A DNA stretch of 11,111 nt from an uncultured Clostridia bacterium (GTDB lineage: Bacteria; Bacillota; Clostridia; TANB77; UBA1234): the NCBI GenBank assembly GCA_947624765.1, contig CANQLS010000033.1:1-11111 (forward strand). The letters run 5' to 3'. The position numbers and the translations under genes are program-made. Shown here piece by piece: positions 5,354 to 11,111 of the stretch. The notes beneath the pieces were generated by a model. That model had not been told where the DNA came from and made no database searches. It worked only from the letters and a program-made list of their open reading frames with translations. Every line of letters begins with the position of its first letter. Positions within the stretch are counted from its first letter, which is position 1.

Positions 5354-6241
5354 ATGGAAACAGAAGCTGTTGCTCAAGAAATTGATATTGGAAGTGTTAT
5401 TTTAGATACTATTAACAATCTATGTCAAAGTCTTTTTCAATCAATCGACAATGCAATTTTCCCACTATTAGATGATTTAGCATTTATTAAAAAAGATATA
5501 GCTACAACAGAATATCTCGAAAGAATTTTAGGCACAGATACAAAAACAGGTCTACTAATTTTAGCTAATGCTCTACTATTTGCTTTTATTTTATATTATG
5601 CTGTTAGACTAATGCTTACAACCTACTCTGGTCAAGCTGTAGAGTCGCCTTATCAATTCCTTTTGCGTGCCATTTTAATTGCTATATTTATGAATTTTTC
5701 TCTTTCGATTTCCATGTACTTAGTAGATATTGTATCAGCTGTAACTACTTTTATCCGTGAACTTGGCGAAAATATTTTTGATGCTGAACTTTCTTTTTCA
5801 AATTTAGTAAATACTTTTAATAATAAAAACTTAAATGTTTTTTCTTTACAAGGAATCTTATCTGGCGTTATGTCTATGTCATCATTCACTCTCATAATTA
5901 ATTTTGCCTTAAGATACATTCTTATAAAAGTATTAATTTTACTTTCGCCATTTGCTATCTTGTGCTTATTAAATCAAACAACAGTTGGGCTTTTTAAAAG
6001 CTGGTATAAATGCTTTTTGACACTTCTTATTTTACAAGTATTTATTGCACTCGTTTTACTTTTTCCTTACGCTATTATGAAAGAGAATATATCCACTCCT
6101 CTTAAAGAATTACTTCTGGTGGGCAGTATCTTAACATTGTTAAAATCTAATGAATATGTAAAAGAATTAATGGGTGGACTTGGTATTAGCAGTAATTTTC
6201 AATCAGGAATTGCTGGCATAAAATCTATGTTTACGAGGTAA
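5354..6241 (+). CDS. VirB6/TrbL-like polytopic channel protein
   Basis: A 295-residue inner-membrane protein with about five or six membrane segments (near 66-90, 103-133, 170-208, 215-241 and 250-265). The stretch KVLILLSPFAILCLL, followed by a conserved-type FKSWYKCFL (192-222), is characteristic of VirB6/TrbL, which forms the membrane channel of type IV secretion systems. A polar N-terminus (1-60) precedes the membrane part; it has no signal peptide. It starts 9 bases after the pilin gene with a weak GGTAGGTG ribosome site. In Tn1549-type elements the same order (coupling protein, small membrane protein, VirB6-like, PrgI-like) is known, which supports the call. No truncation is visible. 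Confidence 0.75.
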   Translation: METEAVAQEIDIGSVILDTINNLCQSLFQSIDNAIFPLLDDLAFIKKDIATTEYLERILGTDTKTGLLILANALLFAFILYYAVRLMLTTYSGQAVESPYQFLLRAILIAIFMNFSLSISMYLVDIVSAVTTFIRELGENIFDAELSFSNLVNTFNNKNLNVFSLQGILSGVMSMSSFTLIINFALRYILIKVLILLSPFAILCLLNQTTVGLFKSWYKCFLTLLILQVFIALVLLFPYAIMKENISTPLKELLLVGSILTLLKSNEYVKELMGGLGISSNFQSGIAGIKSMFTR

Positions 6242-6243
6242 TT

Positions 6244-6624
6244 ATGAAAAAATATATTTTTCCTGTTAACTATCGATATGCTAATAAATTCTTAGGTATT
6301 ATAGAATATAGAGTTCTTTTACCACTGAGCATATATGGTATTATGATTTTTTGTATTTTGTATTTAATAAAATTAGATTTTTTTCTATCCGTTGGAATTT
6401 TTATTTTTCTTTTTGTTCCCCCAACAATTTTATTAGGTGTAGGTATAAAAAATGAGCCATTTCTCCCATTTTTAATTAGTGTATATCGTTTTCGCAAAAA
6501 TGCTAAAATTTATTTATACAGCGGAACAAAAAAAGAAGAAAACTCCTCAAATATTACGAGCAAAGATTACAAATTTATTTCTAAAAAGATATTGCAAAAA
6601 ACTTCAAAAAACGATATGATTTGA
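6244..6624 (+). CDS. PrgI/TraC-like small membrane protein of the secretion machine
   Basis: A 126-residue protein with two membrane helices (~24-43 and ~46-66) after a short basic N-terminus, MKKYIFPVNYRY. The sequence after the second helix, NEPFLPFLISVYRFRKNAKIYLY (70-92; key residues EPF, RF and KIYLY), resembles PrgI-family proteins (VirB3-like), which normally sit immediately before the VirB4 ATPase and anchor it. The last ~35 residues are polar and lysine-rich. It starts 2 bases after the VirB6-like gene with GAGGT at 6235-6239. No VirB4 follows: the DnaD-like gene starts 22 bases after the stop. The family call is from pattern and gene order, not a decisive motif. Confidence 0.65.
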   Translation: MKKYIFPVNYRYANKFLGIIEYRVLLPLSIYGIMIFCILYLIKLDFFLSVGIFIFLFVPPTILLGVGIKNEPFLPFLISVYRFRKNAKIYLYSGTKKEENSSNITSKDYKFISKKILQKTSKNDMI

Positions 6625-6646
6625 AAAGACAAAAGGAGGGTATAAA

Positions 6647-7612
6647 ATGACTTTCGAACAAAATTTATCTATGCTATTTTCTGATTTAAATATTCCAGAA
6701 GTATTTATTAGCGAATATATGTGTATAGCAAATGGAGACTACGTTAAGATATATTTGTATTGCCTATTTTTATGTAAATATGGTAGCGAAATTTCTCCAT
6801 TAGACTTATCAAAAAGACTATCCCTTCCTTTAAAAACTGTAGAGCAAGGTTTAAAATATTGGGAAGAAAACAACGTGATTATAAAAATGCAAGACAAATA
6901 TACACTTGCAGATTTGAAAAAGGTAGAAGTTGATAAGTTATATAAACCAAAACTTACCTCTTCTGCAGAAGATGCTATTTCAAAGAATGTATTACATAAT
7001 CAAATTATTACTACTATTAATAATACATTTTTTCAAGGTGTTATGTCCCCTGCATGGTACACTGATATTGACTTCTTATTTTCAAAATATCAGTTTGATG
7101 AACACGTTATGTTTTCATTATTTAAATATTGTTTTGATAGACAAGCATTACATAAAAAATATTTGTATGCAGTAGCAGAAGGTTGGGCATCAAACAATAT
7201 AAAAACAGCCGACGATTTAGATAAATATTACATTGAATATGAAAAAGTTTCCCAAATAAAGAAAGCTATTGTTAAAAAACTAGGTTTAAGTAGAAAATTA
7301 TCGCAATATGAAGAAGCATATGTTGAAAAATGGGTATCTGAATATGGTTATCCACTAGAAACTATTGAAATTGCTCTTAAGAAAACAACTTCTCGAACGA
7401 ATCCAAGTTTCGATTATATAGATAAAATTATTACAGATTGGCACGATAGGAAATTAAATTCTGCGGAAGAAATTAATCAGTTTTTAAAAGAACAAAAGCA
7501 AAAACAAAAAGAAATTAAAAACATGGAAGGCGGAAAAACTAATGTACAAAAATATACAGATACTGAAACTAATCAATATGCAAATCTAAAAAAGTTTTAC
7601 GCCAATGTATAG
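6647..7612 (+). CDS. DnaD-domain replication initiation/restart protein
   Basis: A 321-residue primosome protein. The N-terminal part (~15-90) looks like the DnaD winged helix (YVKIYLYCLFLCKYG, then a DLSKRLSLPLKTV helix-turn-helix). Two copies of the DnaD C-terminal DNA-binding domain follow, each ending in a YxxxIxxxW-like motif: YLYAVAEGW (172-180) and YIDKIITDW (257-265). The second is preceded by EKWVSEYGYPLETIEIAL, the classic repeat. In Bacillus, DnaD with DnaB and DnaI loads the replicative helicase. A strong AAAAGGAGGG ribosome site (6631-6640) precedes the ATG. The gene follows the PrgI-like gene by 22 bases and precedes the helicase loader by 15, so the pair forms a replication unit that continues the secretion operon. 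It could be chromosomal or belong to an integrated element. Confidence 0.88.
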   Translation: MTFEQNLSMLFSDLNIPEVFISEYMCIANGDYVKIYLYCLFLCKYGSEISPLDLSKRLSLPLKTVEQGLKYWEENNVIIKMQDKYTLADLKKVEVDKLYKPKLTSSAEDAISKNVLHNQIITTINNTFFQGVMSPAWYTDIDFLFSKYQFDEHVMFSLFKYCFDRQALHKKYLYAVAEGWASNNIKTADDLDKYYIEYEKVSQIKKAIVKKLGLSRKLSQYEEAYVEKWVSEYGYPLETIEIALKKTTSRTNPSFDYIDKIITDWHDRKLNSAEEINQFLKEQKQKQKEIKNMEGGKTNVQKYTDTETNQYANLKKFYANV

Positions 7613-7627
7613 AAAGGTGTTTGAAAT

Positions 7628-8611
7628 ATGTTCCCAGAAGTTTATAAAACTATTGAACGTAAATATGAAGATAGGCGAAATTCTGCAACTTATGAATATC
7701 AACTAAAGAAAGAAGAAGCTTATCAGAGAAATCCAAGACTTGCCGAAATAGATAAAAAAATTGCACTTCTTGGAATTCAAAGTTCAAAAGCTGCATTAAT
7801 CAGTGATGATGCTACAAAAGAAAATTTAAAAGCAGATTTAAAAAGTAAACTTACTGCTCTTAAATTAGAAAAAGAAAACATTTTAAATACTATGCAAATC
7901 TGTCTAACTCCACATTACGTATGCGAAAAATGTCAAGATACTGGCTATATTACCACTACAACTGGAAGTGAAATGTGTAGTTGTTTAAAACAAGAAATAC
8001 TAAATGAAGCTTATAATAAATCTAATTTATACCGTTTAAAAAGTGATACATTTGATAATTTTAATAGTGAGTTATTTTCTAATGAACCTGATGTAGAAAA
8101 ATATGGTGTTGCAATTTCGCCAAAACAAAATATAGAAAAAATAAAAGAAATCTCACAAACATTTATAGAAAATTTTGAAAATCCAAATCAAAAAAATTTA
8201 CTGTTCACTGGAACTCCAGGAATTGGAAAAACATTTTTATCTAGTTGCATTGCAAATGAGGTTTTAAAGAAAGGTTATACAGTATTGTATCAAACATCTC
8301 CTCTACTTTTAGACAGTATTTTTGAATCAAAATTCAATAACAAATATAATTCAACTAAAGAAAATCTATTCCAAGTTAATTTATTAATAATTGATGATTT
8401 GGGAACCGAAAATTTAACCGCTGCAAAATTTACAGAATTATTTACAATTATAAATACAAGACTTTTAAATCCTAATACTAAAACGATTATATCTACTAAT
8501 TTGTCTTTAGAAGATTTAGCCAAAAACTATGATGATAGAATATTATCTCGTTTAATTGGTAACTTTCACATTTGTAAATTTTTTGGCGAAGATATACGAC
8601 TAAAAACCTAA
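7628..8611 (+). CDS. dnaC: DnaC/DnaI-type replicative helicase loader
   Basis: A 327-residue AAA+ ATPase that places the DnaB-type helicase on DNA. The N-terminal ~90 residues are helical and charged, the expected helicase-binding part. A zinc-binding set, CEKC (99-102) and CSC (117-119), follows. The motor has Walker A GTPGIGKT (195-202), Walker B LLIIDDLG (252-259), sensor 1 STN (289-291), and arginines in DDRILSRL (R304, R308) for the finger. All expected residues are present and length is normal for DnaI. AAAGGTG at 7613-7619 is 8 bases ahead of ATG. The gene follows the DnaD-domain gene directly, the usual chromosomal pairing in Firmicutes. The next gene is 40 bases downstream with no convincing terminator between. 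Confidence 0.92.
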   Translation: MFPEVYKTIERKYEDRRNSATYEYQLKKEEAYQRNPRLAEIDKKIALLGIQSSKAALISDDATKENLKADLKSKLTALKLEKENILNTMQICLTPHYVCEKCQDTGYITTTTGSEMCSCLKQEILNEAYNKSNLYRLKSDTFDNFNSELFSNEPDVEKYGVAISPKQNIEKIKEISQTFIENFENPNQKNLLFTGTPGIGKTFLSSCIANEVLKKGYTVLYQTSPLLLDSIFESKFNNKYNSTKENLFQVNLLIIDDLGTENLTAAKFTELFTIINTRLLNPNTKTIISTNLSLEDLAKNYDDRILSRLIGNFHICKFFGEDIRLKT

Positions 8612-8651
8612 TGAATAGTAAATAATTAAGATTATTCAAGAGGAGGATAAG

Positions 8652-9974
8652 ATGAGAAAAAGAGTCTTAATATGGTTCTTGACAGTAATTTCTATCATAG
8701 CCATAGGCATGTTTCTTGTTTCTGCTAGTTATTTGATTGATACATCAAATCTTGAAAAGCATCTTTTAGAAAGTAAAGAAACGCTAGCTAAAGAATCATC
8801 ACATTATATGTTAGGAGAAAAAATAACTTCTGTTTTAGATAATGAAACAGATTCCATGATGTTACTTATTGCTTCATATCGTGGAAATGAAAATATACTT
8901 AATAAAACAATGAACAATTATTATGTATTAAATGGTGAAAATTCTCCTTATGACCAAGTCGCAACATGTAATACAGAAAATCCCCCTGTCAAAGATTCAT
9001 ACTATCGTTACTGGCATGGTTATTTAATTTTCCTAAGACCTCTTCTTGCTTTTTTTAACTATGGTCAAATTCGTATAATTAATACTGTTATACACATTAT
9101 TTTGCTTAGTGCTTTAGTTTATCTCTTATGGAAAAAGAAAGCTAGTATTTTAATATTACCAATTCTCAGTGCATTTTTGATAATGAACCCTATGGCAACA
9201 TTTTTATCATTGCAAAATTCTACTATTTGGTATGTAACTTGTATAAGCATGATTGTTTATTTATTGTTAAATGAAAAAATCATTAAACATCATCTTCATT
9301 TTTTGCTTTTTACAATTGTAGGCATGATAACTAGCTTTATGGATTTTCTTACTTATCCAATTACCACATTAGGTCTACTACTTATTTTAGTTCTTGTTTC
9401 TGAAAAACTATCTTTCAAAGAACAAGTGAAACGAATTCTTGCATGCGGTATTTCTTGGACATTAGGATATGGTATAATGTGGACAGCAAAATGGGTACTT
9501 GCAACACTTATCTTAAAAGAAAATGTAATAGCTAATGCATTAAAAGCTATTACATTTAGAAGTTCTAATTTAACTGCATTTGATGACCACTTTTCGAGAT
9601 TAATTTTACTTCGTGATATGCTGTTATTATTTAAATCAAAATTAAATTATTTTATTATTTTTGTTAATGGCATAATAGGACTTTCAATACTCATCTATCG
9701 ATTAAAAAAGTATGGATTGTCTATGTACGGAATTATAAAAGAAAATGGAAAATATAATTTTAAAACATTTTGGAAAAACATTTTAAATTCTTTACCTGTT
9801 CTTTCAATCAGCTTAGTTACAATGGTATGGTATTTTGTACTAGCTAATCACACACAAATACACCCATTCCTATCATGTAGAACTGCTTATTCATTTTTTG
9901 TAGCCATTCTTACATGGGGATACTACTTAGTAACAATAAAGAATTTAAATAATAATAAAGGAGTTTTCGTATGA
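8652..9974 (+). CDS. Polytopic membrane protein, GT-C-like glycosyltransferase candidate
   Basis: A 440-residue membrane protein with about nine or ten helices. After a first helix (~5-28) comes a ~90-residue extracytoplasmic loop with LDNETDSMM (62-70), then YYRYWHGYLIFLRPLLAFF (117-135). Further helices lie near 142-160, 165-180, 192-206, 215-232, 236-250, 262-283, 333-349, 380-398 and 410-428. Near the end, NHTQIHPFLSCR (399-410) lies in a late loop. This layout (large first loop with acidic residues, aromatic-rich motif after it) is that of GT-C enzymes using polyprenol-phosphate sugars, and similar unnamed proteins are common in gut Firmicutes. The sugar and target are unknown. GAGGAGG precedes the ATG. 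Its stop overlaps the next gene as ATGA, indicating a coupled pair. Confidence 0.65.
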   Translation: MRKRVLIWFLTVISIIAIGMFLVSASYLIDTSNLEKHLLESKETLAKESSHYMLGEKITSVLDNETDSMMLLIASYRGNENILNKTMNNYYVLNGENSPYDQVATCNTENPPVKDSYYRYWHGYLIFLRPLLAFFNYGQIRIINTVIHIILLSALVYLLWKKKASILILPILSAFLIMNPMATFLSLQNSTIWYVTCISMIVYLLLNEKIIKHHLHFLLFTIVGMITSFMDFLTYPITTLGLLLILVLVSEKLSFKEQVKRILACGISWTLGYGIMWTAKWVLATLILKENVIANALKAITFRSSNLTAFDDHFSRLILLRDMLLLFKSKLNYFIIFVNGIIGLSILIYRLKKYGLSMYGIIKENGKYNFKTFWKNILNSLPVLSISLVTMVWYFVLANHTQIHPFLSCRTAYSFFVAILTWGYYLVTIKNLNNNKGVFV

Positions 9975-10897
9975 AAAAATATGAAAGTGAAATTGCTGTA
10001 ATTGTGCCATGCTACAATGAAGCTAAAACAGTAGCCACTGTTATTCAAGATTATAAAAAGGCTTTACCAGAAGCAGATATTTATGTAATTGATAATAATT
10101 CAAAAGATGGTACAGATAAAATTGCAAAAGAAAATGGTGCTATTGTCTTATATGAATATAAACAAGGAAAAGGTAATGCAGTGAAATGTGCTTTTAGAAA
10201 AATAAAAGCAAAATGTTATTTCATGGTTGACGGTGATAATACTTATCCAGCTGATAAAGCTAGAGAAATGTGTAATTATATTTTAGAAGAAAAAGCAGAT
10301 ATGGTTATTGGCGACAGATTATCTTCTACTTATTTTACAGAAAACAAAAGAAGATTTCATGGGTTTGGTAATAAATTAGTTAGGCGACTAATTAACATGA
10401 TATTTAAAAGTAACATTCATGATGTGATGACAGGAAGCAGAGCCTTTAGTTATGAGTTTATCAAAGGCTTTCCTATTTTATCAAAGGGGTTCGAAATTGA
10501 AACAGAATTAACCATTCACGCTTTAGATAAAAATTACAGATTGCTAGAAATTCCAGTTCCTTATCAAGATAGAGTTGAAGATAGTTTTTCAAAATTAAAT
10601 ACTGTAACAGACGGTATAAAAGTTTTAAAAACAATTGCTTCTCTTTTTAAAGAATATAAACCAATGTCATTCTTCTCTATTCTATCATTACTTACTTTTA
10701 TATTTGCCGTATGCTTATTTATCCCAGTAATGATTGGATACGTTCAAACAGGATTAGTACCAAAATTTCCAAGTTTAATTGCATCAGGCATATTTTTAAT
10801 TATATCATTACTACTTTTTATTTGTGGCATTTTATTAGACGTAATTCACAAAAAGCATAGACAATTATATGAATTAATCATGAATCAATTAGATTAA
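9971..10897 (+). CDS. Family 2 glycosyltransferase, polyprenyl-phosphate sugar synthase type
   Basis: A 308-residue enzyme with an N-terminal family 2 (DPM1/GtrB-like) catalytic domain: IAVIVPCYNEAKTV (8-21), VIDNNSKDGT (39-48), the metal-binding DGD (87-89), and IGDRL (113-117). FEIETELTIHAL (174-185) and the conserved-type VPYQDR (196-201) complete the fold. Two C-terminal membrane helices (~233-256 and ~266-290) anchor it to the inner face. Such enzymes move a sugar from a nucleotide donor to undecaprenyl phosphate. The 4-base ATGA overlap with the polytopic gene suggests the lipid-linked sugar made here is used by that protein outside the membrane; no GtrA-type flippase is in the window. 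AAAGGAG upstream (~9958-9964) provides the ribosome site. A hairpin terminator follows. Confidence 0.85.
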   Translation: MKKYESEIAVIVPCYNEAKTVATVIQDYKKALPEADIYVIDNNSKDGTDKIAKENGAIVLYEYKQGKGNAVKCAFRKIKAKCYFMVDGDNTYPADKAREMCNYILEEKADMVIGDRLSSTYFTENKRRFHGFGNKLVRRLINMIFKSNIHDVMTGSRAFSYEFIKGFPILSKGFEIETELTIHALDKNYRLLEIPVPYQDRVEDSFSKLNTVTDGIKVLKTIASLFKEYKPMSFFSILSLLTFIFAVCLFIPVMIGYVQTGLVPKFPSLIASGIFLIISLLLFICGILLDVIHKKHRQLYELIMNQLD

Positions 10898-10912
10898 ATA
10901 TAAATCACGCAA

Positions 10913-10940
10913 AAGCCCCGCACCAGTTGGTGTGGGGCTT
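10913..10940. terminator. Hairpin terminator at the junction with the G+C-richer block
   Basis: AAGCCCCGCACC (10913-10924) and GGTGTGGGGCTT (10929-10940) make a 12-bp stem with one G-U pair and a 4-base loop. The T run is short (CTT then GAC) on the plus strand, and better on the minus strand (CTTTTGCG). It therefore probably belongs to the minus-strand gene at the right edge. Confidence 0.7.
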
Positions 10941-10945
10941 GACAT

Positions 10946-11111
10946 TCACGGAAGTTCCTCCTTTTTGATTCCGCGAATGAAGTCACGGAAATACCCTGCC
11001 AGATTTTCAATCTGGCAATCGAACACACAGGGGTCCAGCCCCTTTTTGCCAATCTCCTGCAAATAGCAGGAGCGCAGCATCCTGTAGATCCCTTCTGCCG
11101 TGCATTTGAAC
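10946..11111 (-). CDS. C-terminal part of an unrecognised gene in a G+C-richer block
   Basis: A minus-strand frame is open from the window edge for 54 codons to TGA at 10946-10948. It begins FKCTAEGIYRMLRSCYLQEI and ends with DFIRGIKKEELP, with four cysteines and a basic C-terminus. No family is recognised; such sequences are often carried by integrated elements, but that is inference. Codon use (CTG, GGC, ATC, TGC) and about 50% G+C differ sharply from the AT-rich genes to the left, so this DNA was probably acquired, or the window spans the edge of a mobile element. Just before the stop is a strong AAAGGAGG (complement of 10957-10964) feeding a GTGA overlap, as if another gene once followed. 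Confidence 0.6.
   Translation of the reverse strand, partial: FKCTAEGIYRMLRSCYLQEIGKKGLDPCVFDCQIENLAGYFRDFIRGIKKEELP

Noticed and set aside
8612..8651. AATAAT/ATTATT hairpin after the helicase-loader gene
   Set aside because: A 6-bp stem of A-T pairs only, without a T run, is too weak to call a terminator, so the downstream pair may share the operon.

Overview
The window looks like the chromosome of a low-G+C anaerobic Firmicute (Clostridia or Negativicutes type). The DNA is very AT-rich, almost every gene has a strong Shine-Dalgarno (SD) site, the DnaD/DnaC primosome pair is present, and the tRNA genes encode their own CCA ends. The genus cannot be fixed from sequence alone. The last ~170 bases are about 50% G+C by hand count and clearly differ from the rest.

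Layout. (1) 1-1925, housekeeping genes: the tail of an uncertain gene, a cytoplasmic starch/glycogen-binding-module protein (CBM53-like), a short-chain dehydrogenase resembling the elongation factor P 5-aminopentanone reductases, and, facing it across a shared hairpin terminator, a deoxyinosine/uracil-type DNA glycosylase. (2) 2036-2360: a compact type I toxin-antitoxin locus of Fst/par architecture. A 29-residue membrane peptide is encoded on the minus strand, an antisense RNA is transcribed toward it, and both share one bidirectional terminator. The two predicted RNAs begin with nearly the same sequence. (3) 2386-2730: a Lys-Glu-Thr tRNA operon on the minus strand with a near-consensus promoter and a hairpin terminator. 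(4) 2772-2954: a 60-residue CxxC (DUF1858-type) protein on the minus strand. (5) 3062-8611: a tightly packed plus-strand operon. A small membrane protein, a VirD4/TraG-type coupling ATPase, a VirB2-like pilin, a VirB6/TrbL-like channel protein and a PrgI-like membrane protein are followed 22 bases later by a DnaD-domain protein and a DnaC/DnaI helicase loader. VirB4, a relaxase, a VirB1-type hydrolase and an integrase are absent. (6) 8652-10897: a multi-membrane-span protein and an overlapping polyprenol-phosphate-type glycosyltransferase, probably a two-gene surface-glycan module. (7) 10905-11111: the edge of a compositionally foreign block with the C-terminus of an unrecognised minus-strand gene.

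How the parts work together. The coupling ATPase, pilin, VirB6 and PrgI proteins are parts of one type IV secretion machine, but the set here cannot work alone because the VirB4 motor and the relaxase are missing. It is therefore a remnant, one half of a split system, or a machine that has taken on another role. Its co-transcription with the replication-restart/helicase-loading pair is the most unusual feature of the gene order. The type I toxin-antitoxin locus is independent of it and looks intact. Most of the window is otherwise ordinary for such a genome.
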